Below are positions 1 to 7,128 of a stretch of DNA of 20,586 nt, piece after piece (within the stretch, counting starts at the first letter, position 1; each line of letters begins with the position of its first letter). The position numbers were made by a program, and so were the translations under genes. The notes beneath the pieces were generated by a model. That model saw only the letters and a program-made list of their open reading frames with translations, was not told the DNA's origin and made no database searches. The DNA is from an uncultured Clostridia bacterium (GTDB taxonomy: Bacteria; Bacillota_A; Clostridia; TANB77; CAG-508): positions 1 to 20,586 of the forward strand of contig CALYAC010000019.1 in the NCBI GenBank assembly GCA_944393405.1. Reading direction: 5' to 3'.

Positions 1-149
1 GCTATATATTTATTACTTGCAAAACAACTTTTAGTTTCTTCACTTAAATACAAAATCATAGACAGTATTATTTTTTCTTTATCTGATAAATCTTTGTTTA
101 ATAAAACTTCTACTGGTATCCATAGACCTTTTAATTTTTGCATTTTCAT
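1..149 (-). CDS. Helix-turn-helix replication-initiator-like protein, N-terminal fragment (runs off left edge)
   Basis: Only the first 49 codons are inside the window; the frame is open to base 1. The peptide begins MKMQKLKGLWIPVEVLLNKD and continues through an LSDKEKIILSMI-type stretch to CFASNKYI. This resembles the N-terminus of the winged-helix (HTH_36-like) domains of plasmid, phage and ICE replication proteins, where a 'W-P-V-L-N-K-D-L' opening precedes a helix and an SNKYIA recognition helix. A Shine-Dalgarno AAAGGAG lies 3 nt before the ATG at 149 and 9 nt before the in-frame ATG at 143, so translation may really start at 143. It is the last visible gene on this strand after the TIR gene and has its own promoter candidate. 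If the family call is right it suggests a mobile or plasmid-derived patch. It could equally be a transcriptional regulator. Confidence 0.55.
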   Translation of the reverse strand, partial: MKMQKLKGLWIPVEVLLNKDLSDKEKIILSMILYLSEETKSCFASNKYI

Positions 150-201
150 ATTCTCCTTTCTACCGATTATTTGTTTTACGTTCGATTCTGTGGCTCTTAA
201 A

Positions 202-230
202 ATAATTTTTTAGTTATATTTTTAAGTCAA
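202..230 (-). promoter_or_regulatory. Promoter candidate for the HTH gene
   Basis: On the minus strand TTGACT (225-230) is followed after 17 nt by AATTAT (202-207), a 4/6 match to the -10 consensus. The -35 box overlaps the U-tract of the TIR-gene terminator, so termination and re-initiation are packed together. The rather poor -10 keeps confidence moderate. Confidence 0.4.
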
Positions 231-263
231 AAAAATAAAGCCCTAAGATTTTATTCTTAAAGC
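229..263 (-). terminator. Intrinsic terminator of the TIR-domain gene
   Basis: Read on the minus strand, GCTTTAAGA (255-263) pairs with TCTTAGGGC (240-248) over nine base pairs, two of them G-U, around a 6-nt loop. It is followed directly by TTTATTTTTTT (229-239). It lies about 30 nt after the TIR stop codon, the expected place for a factor-independent terminator. Confidence 0.75.
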
Positions 264-293
264 TTATCTACAAGATACTAATTTTAGTTTTTT

Positions 294-1106
294 CTAATTT
301 ATTAATCCATATAATTCTTTTGCAATTTCTTCTATAGTATAATCAGCTGTTTTTAATCCCAATATATCTGCTAATATTGGACTATTTTTAGATACTTCCT
401 CTTTAGATACATTATGCCATATAGGTAATATTTTGCAATTTCCTTCTGAATATCTTGAAAACAATCCATTTAATTCTTTTTCTGTCCAAAATTTCTTAAA
501 ATAAGTGTTTGTTAATATAACTATTCCAAATTTTGAATTTGCTAATCCACTATCTATTGATTTTCTTAGACTGTCTCCTATTTTTAATGTAAATTTATCA
601 AACCATACTTTTGCCCCTAATTTCTCTAATTCTCTTGCTAATGGCTCTGCTACCTCCTTTTTATCTTCACTAGCATGAGAAATAAAGAAATCATATTCTT
701 TTTCAGCCTCGTTTTCTTCTTGCACATATTTATATTGTTGCATATTTATTATTTGTTGTTGTTCTAATTTCTTTTGATTTTGCATTATCTGTTTTTGTAT
801 CCTTTCCTGTTCTTTATTCAATTCAATTTGTTTTAATCCATATCTTTTCTGCTTATCTCCTAATTTTTTACTAATATCTGCTTGTTTAGATTTTGATTTC
901 ATAATATCATTATTAAGTCTTTCTATCTGTCTTGTTTTACTATTTAACATCGACATAGATGTATTTTTTGTTATTGTTCTTTTTATTCTAGCAATTTCAG
1001 TCATCTTTTTAGACTCATTCTTCTGTTCATCTGATAAACTTTTATTTAATTTACCTATCTCATTAGATAAATTTTTGATTTCATTTTGTATAGAACTTAT
1101 TGACAT
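294..1106 (-). CDS. Coiled-coil protein with C-terminal TIR domain (candidate NAD-cleaving defence effector)
   Basis: The 270-residue protein has two parts. Residues 1-135 are charged, heptad-like and rich in Lys, Glu, Gln and Asn, typical of a coiled coil. Residues 138-270 form a TIR domain: it opens with YDFFISHASEDK (138-149), has the KVWFDKFTLKIGDSLR box, a VILTNTYF strand, and WTEKEL (207-212). E211 sits where the catalytic glutamate of NADase TIR domains lies. No signal peptide or membrane segment is visible, so it should be cytoplasmic. Bacterial TIR proteins of this build often act as phage-triggered NAD-degrading effectors; for this protein that is inference. No partner such as Argonaute, a Thoeris ThsA-like protein or an NB-ARC sensor is present, so it would have to sense through its coiled coil or belong to another system. 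AAAGGAG precedes the ATG by 7 nt, and the gene has its own promoter and terminator. Confidence 0.88.
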   Translation of the reverse strand: MSISSIQNEIKNLSNEIGKLNKSLSDEQKNESKKMTEIARIKRTITKNTSMSMLNSKTRQIERLNNDIMKSKSKQADISKKLGDKQKRYGLKQIELNKEQERIQKQIMQNQKKLEQQQIINMQQYKYVQEENEAEKEYDFFISHASEDKKEVAEPLARELEKLGAKVWFDKFTLKIGDSLRKSIDSGLANSKFGIVILTNTYFKKFWTEKELNGLFSRYSEGNCKILPIWHNVSKEEVSKNSPILADILGLKTADYTIEEIAKELYGLIN

Positions 1107-1129
1107 ATCTAATCTCCTTTTTTTGTTTC

Positions 1130-1158
1130 ATTTTATCACAAATTCTTTTAAAAGTCAT
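1130..1158 (-). promoter_or_regulatory. Promoter of the TIR gene
   Basis: On the minus strand ATGACT (1153-1158), a 17-nt spacer, and TAAAAT (1130-1135) with an upstream TG (TGA before the hexamer) form a good sigma-A type promoter. It starts about 20 nt before the ribosome binding site. The TIR gene is therefore an independent unit, not an extension of murA. Confidence 0.6.
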
Positions 1159-1236
1159 TATTATTTTACAAATATTTCTAATGTTATAAAAATTCCTGTA
1201 TCCACTCATTTATCTTATGCTTGTCCAATGTATCAA

Positions 1237-1593
1237 TCAAATATCGCAATCCCCAGGATACGAAAACCTTACTTCTTTAAATCTTCCAAGAATCGCACCA
1301 GCCAAAATAACCGTAGATCTCATCTGATGCATAAGTTCTTCTGGTATTTCTTTTTTATTAATATTTTTAGAATTAATTTCTATTTTTCCTTTGCTTTTCT
1401 TGACCGAACATCCTAAAAATTTCAATATTTCCTGAGTTATTTTCGTATCTTTTATTTCTGGAACATTATATAGTTTTGTAGTACCTGGATTTAAAATTGT
1501 AGATGCTAAAATTGGTAAAGATGCATTTTTTGATCCTGATACAAAAACTTCTCCTTCTAGTCTTTTTCCACCTTCTACTATGTAACTAGACAT
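1237..1593 (-). pseudogene. murA: Truncated UDP-N-acetylglucosamine 1-carboxyvinyltransferase (murA), N-terminal quarter only
   Basis: MurA transfers enolpyruvate from PEP to UDP-GlcNAc, the first committed step of peptidoglycan synthesis. From the ATG at 1593 the protein has 118 residues against about 420 for the family. It keeps the N-terminal hallmarks: YIVEGGKRLEGEV, the SGSKNA loop with K23/N24 (K22/N23 in E. coli), MRSTVILAGAIL with R92, and SYPGDCDI with Cys116 matching catalytic Cys115. It then stops (TGA) where the family continues with G-x-R-P-x-D-L-H. Most of the fold is missing, so it cannot be an active enzyme alone. The ATG at 1593 is preferred over an upstream GTG at 1602 because AAGGGG lies 8 nt before it. 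GDC replaces the usual GGC. The unit lies 122 nt after the HAD gene. A true full-length murA would have to exist elsewhere. Confidence 0.85.
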
Positions 1594-1595
1594 TA

Positions 1596-1652
1596 TATTC
1601 ACCCCTTATGTTTTTGCTATATATTATGTATTCTTAACATAAAAGGTGAATA
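1596..1652 (-). promoter_or_regulatory. Inverted repeat covering the murA ribosome binding site
   Basis: The 15-nt arms at 1596-1610 and 1638-1652 are complementary at 13 of 15 positions. In the minus-strand RNA the two mismatches become U-G pairs, giving an unbroken 15-pair stem with a 27-nt loop. The 3' arm contains the AAGGGGTG Shine-Dalgarno of murA, so the stem would hide it. It may alternatively be a protein-binding operator. Confidence 0.55.
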
Positions 1653-1665
1653 TTCGTAGTTTACA

Positions 1666-1700
1666 ATATTAAATTAAAAATATTAAATTTATATTAAATT
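1666..1700. repeat. Three copies of a 10-bp A/T-only direct repeat
   Basis: ATATTAAATT occurs at 1666-1675, 1680-1689 and 1691-1700 in the gap between the HAD gene and murA. It contains no G or C and may be curved DNA or an UP-element-like tract. Chance in such AT-rich DNA is a real alternative. Confidence 0.5.
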
Positions 1701-1715
1701 ATGATTAGATTATTT

Positions 1716-2324
1716 CTATCTTATACTTTTATTTTCAATATTCTTAATCGTATCATATACTTCTTTCCAATTATTTACTCTAGGAATAGATCCAGCATCT
1801 ATTTGATTATTCATTTTTGTAGTCATCAATATACTCTTTATTCCTGAATTTAATAATTCGCTACAAGTTTCAAAACTATCTTCAATAAATAAATCAATAC
1901 TATTTTCTTTAGCAGCCTCTAATTTATTACTTGCATTAATTAATAGTTTGTCATATAGAATTCCGTTTTTTTCTAAACTATTTTTTGTTATCTCTTCAGT
2001 ATTACAGTTTTCTATATTATTAAGTCTAGCAGTTATAAAATATATATCATTACCTTCAGATTTAAGCATTTTACAAACTTCTGCTACATCTGGCATTGGT
2101 TTACATTCTTCTAATACATTTTTATAAAACATATTAAAAAAGCCAAATTTTTCTTCATCATTCCATCCATAGATTGCTTTTAAATAATATCTATTTTTTA
2201 TTAACCCAAAAGAGTTTTTGATTTCATCTTTTCCTAAAACATCTTTATTATATTTATCAGCATATTTAAGCATTGCATTTACAGTTATAAATGCTGTATC
2301 GTCTATATCAATTCCAATTCTCAT
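1716..2324 (-). CDS. HAD-superfamily 5'-nucleotidase-like phosphatase (NT5C type)
   Basis: The 202-residue protein opens with GIDIDDT, the nucleophile/acid pair D6 and D8 of HAD phosphatases. It has a FITAR motif II (Thr98), a Lys at 134 in NKLEAAKE and the acidic IEDS motif IV (E148, D149). Order and length fit the 5'(3')-deoxyribonucleotidase family (NT5C, YqfW/YorS type), soluble enzymes that dephosphorylate nucleoside monophosphates; the exact substrate cannot be read. An AGAAGG ribosome binding site precedes the ATG. It is the last gene of a minus-strand run, 15 nt after the inositol-phosphatase-like gene, so the two are surely cotranscribed. No clear terminator follows it. Confidence 0.8.
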   Translation of the reverse strand: MRIGIDIDDTAFITVNAMLKYADKYNKDVLGKDEIKNSFGLIKNRYYLKAIYGWNDEEKFGFFNMFYKNVLEECKPMPDVAEVCKMLKSEGNDIYFITARLNNIENCNTEEITKNSLEKNGILYDKLLINASNKLEAAKENSIDLFIEDSFETCSELLNSGIKSILMTTKMNNQIDAGSIPRVNNWKEVYDTIKNIENKSIR

Positions 2325-2339
2325 ATAATACCTTCTTTT

Positions 2340-3116
2340 CTACTTACTTTTTATCAATTTTTTTGTAAGATTTATAACTTCATTATGAATTTTTCCATTA
2401 CTTATTATCGCACCATTAATACTTGTATCATATCTTTGCTCATTTCCGAATAAATCTGTAACTTTCCCTCCTGCTTCTTCAACTATAACTTTAACAGCTG
2501 CAATATCACAATTCTTATGTTTTGTACCTGGGAATATAGCAAGAGTAAAATCTCCTGATGCCACACACATACATGCTCTAATTATACTTCCCACTCCTAT
2601 AAAATATGTTTTTTTACTTAATTCTTCTATTACCTTTAATATTTTAAATTCTGCATTAGTCCAATAGTCATAATGGCACACAGATTTCTTATCTTCTAAT
2701 TCATAATTATTTACATTTATTTGATTTCCGTTTTTATATGCTCCTTTTATAGCAGTATATAAACTATCAGTAAATGGATCATATACTACTCCTAAATTTG
2801 GAATTCCATCTATTACTAATGCCAAAGAAAAAACTGCAACAGGAATATGTCTTGCATACATTGCTGTTCCATCTATTGGATCACATACCCATACGTATTT
2901 ACTCTTTCCAAAAGTTTCTTCTTCTCCATCTACAGAATGATCAGGATATCTTTCTTTTACTTTCTTTATTAAATATGAATTAATTTCCTTATCAGCAATT
3001 GTTACTATTGTATTATCTTCTTTATATGATGATTTGTCATCTATATTAAAATATTTTAGCATTATTTTACCAGCTTCTTTTGCAATCTCTTTAGCAAATT
3101 CTAAATATTCTTCCAT
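2340..3116 (-). CDS. Inositol monophosphatase family protein
   Basis: The 258-residue protein belongs to the lithium-sensitive phosphatase superfamily (inositol-1-phosphatase, archaeal-type fructose bisphosphatase, PAP phosphatase). The metal-binding motifs are visible: D42 in VTIADKEIN, GEEE (64-67), DPIDGT (79-84), and CDIAA (203-207) near the C-terminus followed by EEAGG. The last motif is normally W-D-x-A-A; here the Trp is Cys203 while the metal-ligand Asp204 is kept. The substrate could be inositol phosphate, PAP or a sugar bisphosphate. AAAGGA lies 8 nt before the ATG. The gene is 30 nt after the methyltransferase gene, in the five-gene unit starting at the promoter near 6800. Confidence 0.88.
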   Translation of the reverse strand: MEEYLEFAKEIAKEAGKIMLKYFNIDDKSSYKEDNTIVTIADKEINSYLIKKVKERYPDHSVDGEEETFGKSKYVWVCDPIDGTAMYARHIPVAVFSLALVIDGIPNLGVVYDPFTDSLYTAIKGAYKNGNQINVNNYELEDKKSVCHYDYWTNAEFKILKVIEELSKKTYFIGVGSIIRACMCVASGDFTLAIFPGTKHKNCDIAAVKVIVEEAGGKVTDLFGNEQRYDTSINGAIISNGKIHNEVINLTKKLIKSK

Positions 3117-3146
3117 AATTTTTATCCTTTACTTCATTTTATATTT

Positions 3147-3914
3147 TTATATATTTCCTAGATAGCAATATGTATTATTAGGTATAGTAACTAAACCATC
3201 CTTACTATATTTTTTAAATATATTTTTAAATTCTTCAACATAATTATTATATTTTTCATCATTTTCTCTTAATGAATATGATTTTGTTAGATTCACTCCT
3301 ACAAATTGTTCTTCAGTATTAATTAAATCATTTTCTATAATACTTAATTCAAATGAACCATATTTAAAAAATTCTTCTACCATTTCATCTCTTTTATCTT
3401 TAATTACAACTTTATCAACATTTGTATATCTAAAAGTTCTTTCTGTATATTTATATTGCACATACTCTTGATCTCTTGCTATATCACTATTCATGTCTAA
3501 CATATTCCATAATAAACATACTTTTCCATTTTGTTTTAATATTCTCTTACACTCTTTTCTAAACTCTTCTGTATTAAACCAATGAAAAGCTTGTGAAGCA
3601 GTTACTAAATCAATACTATTATCTTCTAAATTAGTATTCTCCGCTACTCCATTTATCAATTTAAATTTTTCATTGTTTTTTAATTTTTCTTGTAAAACAG
3701 ATTTCATATCATTATTTGGCTCTATTGCATATACATATAAATTTCTGTTTAATAATTGTTTAGTAAAAATTCCTGTTCCTGCTCCTATGTCAGCTACTTT
3801 TGATTCAAAATTTAAATTGCATTTTCTTATTAAATAATCTAAATATTTTTCAGGATATTCTGGTCTATATTTATCATATATTTCTGCTATATTATTAAAT
3901 TTATCAAAATTCAT
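3147..3914 (-). CDS. Class I SAM-dependent methyltransferase
   Basis: With the start at 3914 the protein has 255 residues. The Rossmann-type SAM-binding motif VADIGAGTGIF lies at 40-50, the acidic ribose ligand in IEPN at about 65, and an SQAFHWF motif after strand 4 near 107-113. This pattern is of the Methyltransf_11 group, close to the trans-aconitate/small-molecule methyltransferases; the substrate is unknown. An in-frame ATG at 3935 exists but lacks a ribosome binding site. The one at 3914 has AAAGGTGAGG ending 5 nt upstream, and that site overlaps the stop region of the topoisomerase gene (stop 3929-3931), implying translational coupling. No membrane segment is seen. Confidence 0.85.
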   Translation of the reverse strand: MNFDKFNNIAEIYDKYRPEYPEKYLDYLIRKCNLNFESKVADIGAGTGIFTKQLLNRNLYVYAIEPNNDMKSVLQEKLKNNEKFKLINGVAENTNLEDNSIDLVTASQAFHWFNTEEFRKECKRILKQNGKVCLLWNMLDMNSDIARDQEYVQYKYTERTFRYTNVDKVVIKDKRDEMVEEFFKYGSFELSIIENDLINTEEQFVGVNLTKSYSLRENDEKYNNYVEEFKNIFKKYSKDGLVTIPNNTYCYLGNI

Positions 3915-3928
3915 TTTTACCTCACCTT

Positions 3929-5869
3929 TTACCATTTTATAACTAATTTATTAACTTTTGAATTTATATAATCTTCAAGTTTATTCATAAATACTTCAGG
4001 CTTTATTTCTTTCTTAGCTACCATATCTAATCCTTTTTCCCAGCTAGCTGTTAATTTTGGATTAAGCATATCCGGCATAGAAGAATATACCACATCAAAT
4101 ATTGCTTCACCTTTTTTTGTAGGTGTTATTATTTGTGTTTTTCTATTAATTGCAATATATTTAATCCTTTCAAGTTTTTTTATTATCTCTGCTCTTGTTG
4201 CACTCGTTCCTATTCCAGCACCTTTAATCTGTTCTCTTAATTCTTCATCTTCAATTAGCTTTCCTGCATTTTCCATTGCTAATATAATAGAACCAGAATT
4301 ATATCTAGATGGCGGAGTTGTTTCAGAAGTCTTTATCCCTAAATTAATGATTTCTATTTCTTGTCCCTTTTTTAAAGAATTTAATATTTCTAAATTACTA
4401 TTTGCATCATCATCTGCTTTTTTCTTGTCATTATCCACATTTTGTTCATTTTTCCTATCTTTTAACACTTCCAAATATCCTTGTTTAATGCAAACTTTTC
4501 CACTAGTACTAAATTCTTCATTTTCTATATTTATTTTTACAGAAATTTTGTTGAATTCAGCTGGTGGATAGAATATGCTTAGAAATCTTTTTACAATTAC
4601 TTTATATACTTGTTTATGAAGATCTGGTAATTTTTCAAAATTTTCATATCCTTGTCCTGTAGGAATAATTGCATAGTGATCAGTTATCTTACTATCATTA
4701 ACATATTTGGTCTTAGCTAAATCTGTTTTGTATTTTTCTTTCACCATTTTATCAATATATCCTTTTATTTCTATATCATTATATCCTTTTGCTATACCGT
4801 TTAGATTTCTACTTATAACTTTAGCAATAGCAGTTGATAAAACTCTTGCATCTGTTCTAGGATATGTAACCAATTTCTTCTCATATAAGTTTTGAACTAC
4901 TTCTAATGTCTCATCAGGCTTTATCTTAAATCTTTTTGTACATTCATTTTGAAGTTCGGCCAAATTAAACAAAAGAGGGGGATTTTCTTTTGTTTTACTT
5001 TTTTTAACCTCTGATATTATTGCTTTTTTGTCCTTTAAAGATAATATAAACTCTTTAGCATCCTTTTCTTGTTTAAAACCTGATTCATTATATAATTTTG
5101 TTGATTCAAACATTTTTGATTTTTCATTTACTTTCCATTCTGCATTAACAGATGAATCGTTATTGCCAAACTCACCTATTATCTTATAATATGGTGTTTT
5201 TACAAAATTTCTAATTTCTCTTTCTCTTGAAACAATCATGCCAAGTACACAAGTCATAACTCTTCCAACAGAAATAGAAATCTTGTCTTCATCTAGTTCT
5301 TTAGCTACTCTTCTACCATAAATAATTGATAAAAGTCTTGAAAAATTAATACCAATTAAATAATCTTCTTTAGCTCTTAAATATGCAGAATCAGATAAAC
5401 TGTCATATTCTGATAAATCTTTTGCTTCATTAATTCCCCTTTTTATTTCTTCCTCTGTTTGAGAATCTATCCATACTCTTTTTCTTATTGGTTTTTTTAT
5501 ACCTATCTGATTTTCTACTAATCTAAATATATATTCTCCTTCTCTTCCCGAGTCAGTTGCAACATATATTGAATCAACATCTTCTCTTGAAATTAATTCT
5601 TTAATTGTATTATATTGTTTTTGTACATTTGGTATAACTTCATATTTATATTCTTTAGGCATAAAAGGAAGGGTATCTAGTCTCCAGAACTTTAGTTTCT
5701 CATCATATTCCTCCGGATACGACATAGTAACCAGGTGCCCTACACACCAGGTTACTATCCAATCTTCTGATTCTAAATATCCATCTTTTCTTGTTCCACC
5801 TATTTTTAATACTTTTGCAAACTCCATTGCAACTGAAGGTTTTTCTGTTATTAATATTTTTTTAGCCAT
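3929..5869 (-). CDS. topB: DNA topoisomerase III (type IA)
   Basis: Type IA topoisomerases cut one DNA strand through a 5'-phosphotyrosine and decatenate replication or recombination intermediates. The 646-residue protein has the Toprim domain from residue 1 (ITEKPS with E9; ATDSGREGE near 104-112), the SVGRVMTCVLGMIV motif near 200-213, and the active-site LVTYPRTD with Tyr336. It ends without Cys4 zinc ribbons and is shorter than the roughly 730-residue Bacillus enzyme. A low-complexity Asp/Lys/Asn insertion near residues 475-495 is probably a flexible loop. GAGGG precedes the ATG by 7 nt; the upstream anchored-protein gene ends only 10 nt before. MT-C where most topoisomerase III proteins have QT-P is a clostridial-type variant (from memory). 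Chromosomal housekeeping copy and mobile-element copy cannot be separated by sequence alone; the operon context favours chromosomal. Confidence 0.93.
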   Translation of the reverse strand: MAKKILITEKPSVAMEFAKVLKIGGTRKDGYLESEDWIVTWCVGHLVTMSYPEEYDEKLKFWRLDTLPFMPKEYKYEVIPNVQKQYNTIKELISREDVDSIYVATDSGREGEYIFRLVENQIGIKKPIRKRVWIDSQTEEEIKRGINEAKDLSEYDSLSDSAYLRAKEDYLIGINFSRLLSIIYGRRVAKELDEDKISISVGRVMTCVLGMIVSREREIRNFVKTPYYKIIGEFGNNDSSVNAEWKVNEKSKMFESTKLYNESGFKQEKDAKEFILSLKDKKAIISEVKKSKTKENPPLLFNLAELQNECTKRFKIKPDETLEVVQNLYEKKLVTYPRTDARVLSTAIAKVISRNLNGIAKGYNDIEIKGYIDKMVKEKYKTDLAKTKYVNDSKITDHYAIIPTGQGYENFEKLPDLHKQVYKVIVKRFLSIFYPPAEFNKISVKINIENEEFSTSGKVCIKQGYLEVLKDRKNEQNVDNDKKKADDDANSNLEILNSLKKGQEIEIINLGIKTSETTPPSRYNSGSIILAMENAGKLIEDEELREQIKGAGIGTSATRAEIIKKLERIKYIAINRKTQIITPTKKGEAIFDVVYSSMPDMLNPKLTASWEKGLDMVAKKEIKPEVFMNKLEDYINSKVNKLVIKW

Positions 5870-5879
5870 CTATTTCCCT

Positions 5880-6737
5880 CTATTCAAATAAAACAATATC
5901 CATTACAGAAGTAAATTCACTATTTCCATAAGCATATACTATATATAATGCTTTGTCTGGTCCTAAGAAATATGCCCCTGCATTATCTATACTATACATA
6001 TCACTTTGCATGTCTCTTACATATATTTCATTATATCCCATACTTTGTAATGTCTGTGATTCTTGATTTGCTTCTGACACTACTTGATTTATCTTACTAT
6101 TAACTTCATCTCTATTAAGCATTTTCATAGTTGCAAGATCAGTTAATGTAACTTCTGTATTTGTTGTTAAATTATAGTTATATGTTTGAACCATAATTCT
6201 TTGTGCTGAAGATCCTTCTTTCAATGTAGATTTTATTACTAATGAAAGAATACCATCATTTACATATGCAACATAATCTATACTATAAATTGTTTTTACT
6301 GTAGATTCAGTATCTCCAATTATTTCATTTGCTTTATTTATAAATGTTGTTTGAGTTGCACTATTTAGTGCATTAGCAACATCATTTCTAATATTAATTA
6401 GTGGTATATTTAAATCTAATTCGTATCTATCAGTATTTTGTTGATAGTCAACTACTGAATATACAATTTCTTCTTCATTTGTTATTTTCTGTATTCCTGT
6501 TGTATCATATCCACCCAAATTGATTGTATTTGTAAATAAATTATTAAACTTAGCTCTTAGTTCTGTTTGACTTTCTTCTTCTCCGTCATCACCATCTTCT
6601 GGATTACTTACATTTCCAGTTTCAGCCAAATTAACTCCTCCATGTTTTTCATCAAAAAATTGAGCATAGATTCCAGCTATTATTGCAAATACACAAAATA
6701 TACTTATTAAAATATACATTATCTTTGGATTTTTCAT
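5880..6737 (-). CDS. Membrane-anchored extracellular protein with DUF3298/PdaC-like domain
   Basis: The 285-residue protein starts MKNPKIMYILISIFCVFAII, giving one membrane helix (about 6-26) with the rest outside. A very acidic linker (about 46-60) follows, then a beta-rich domain with alternating short strands. The segment YNYNLTTNTEVTLTDL (about 187-202) is like the 'Y-N-x-x-T-G-x-x-x-T-L-x-D-L' stretch of DUF3298/DUF4163 domains found in RsiV anti-sigma factors and beside deacetylase PdaC. No deacetylase domain or sigma-binding N-terminus is present, so function is unknown. AAAGGTG lies 5 nt before the ATG. It is the first gene of the five-gene minus unit, so topoisomerase III and the enzymes downstream depend on its promoter. 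Confidence 0.7.
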   Translation of the reverse strand: MKNPKIMYILISIFCVFAIIAGIYAQFFDEKHGGVNLAETGNVSNPEDGDDGEEESQTELRAKFNNLFTNTINLGGYDTTGIQKITNEEEIVYSVVDYQQNTDRYELDLNIPLINIRNDVANALNSATQTTFINKANEIIGDTESTVKTIYSIDYVAYVNDGILSLVIKSTLKEGSSAQRIMVQTYNYNLTTNTEVTLTDLATMKMLNRDEVNSKINQVVSEANQESQTLQSMGYNEIYVRDMQSDMYSIDNAGAYFLGPDKALYIVYAYGNSEFTSVMDIVLFE

Positions 6738-6775
6738 ATTTTCACCTTTCCATATTTTACTAATATCTCATATAT

Positions 6776-6804
6776 ATTATACTACAAACCTCTTTAATTT
6801 TCAA
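6776..6804 (-). promoter_or_regulatory. Strong promoter of the five-gene minus-strand unit
   Basis: On the minus strand TTGAAA (6799-6804), a 17-nt spacer and perfect TATAAT (6776-6781) lie about 40 nt before the first start codon. It is the only obvious promoter for genes 6737 to 1716, which are spaced 10-30 nt apart. Confidence 0.8.
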
Positions 6805-7063
6805 TTATTAGAACTAATAGGATCTTTTCCTTATTTTACCTTTTATATATTTACATATATTGTTAAATCTTTTATTTACTTTTATTTACTTTTTTATTAA
6901 TTTTGGGTTAAATCTATATTTTATCTATCAATAATTCAAAATCATATATATTATTTTTATATAATTATTCTTCTTTTTCTTTCTTTTATTTTTTCTTTAT
7001 CTAATTTATCATTAATTATTTATATATTCAATATTTTTTATTCTTTTTTTTAATTTTAATTGG
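6805..7063. other. AT-rich divergent intergenic region
   Basis: This stretch separates the minus-strand unit from the ClpE-like gene. It is nearly all A and T and pyrimidine-rich on the plus strand. A perfect 10-bp tandem duplication TTTATTTACT occupies 6871-6890. I see no open reading frame with a ribosome binding site, no conserved RNA fold and no CtsR- or CIRCE-like operator. Confidence 0.6.
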
Positions 7064-7092
7064 TTGACTTAGGCGATATTTTGCTGTATGAT
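7064..7092 (+). promoter_or_regulatory. Promoter of the ClpE-like gene
   Basis: TTGACT (7064-7069), a 17-nt spacer and TATGAT (7087-7092) give a near-consensus promoter 36 nt before the ATG. A second hexamer TATAAT at 7091-7096 is spaced too far (21 nt) to use the same -35 box. Confidence 0.7.
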
Positions 7093-7128
7093 ATAATTTG
7101 AATAAATATCTAAAAAGGAGACTAATAT

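Noticed and set aside
1075..1416. Plus-strand open frame across the TIR-murA junction
   Set aside because: Antisense to the real genes at both ends, with no ribosome binding site and low-complexity Phe/Ser/Asn composition.
1618..1652. Sigma-K-like promoter (AC, 16 nt, CATAATATA) before murA
   Set aside because: The short consensus is expected often in AT-rich DNA and it falls inside the inverted repeat; no spore gene context supports it.
7061..7095. CtsR operator at the clpE promoter
   Set aside because: Only one imperfect half-site-like AGTCAA occurs (the -35 box itself); the direct heptamer repeat needed is absent.
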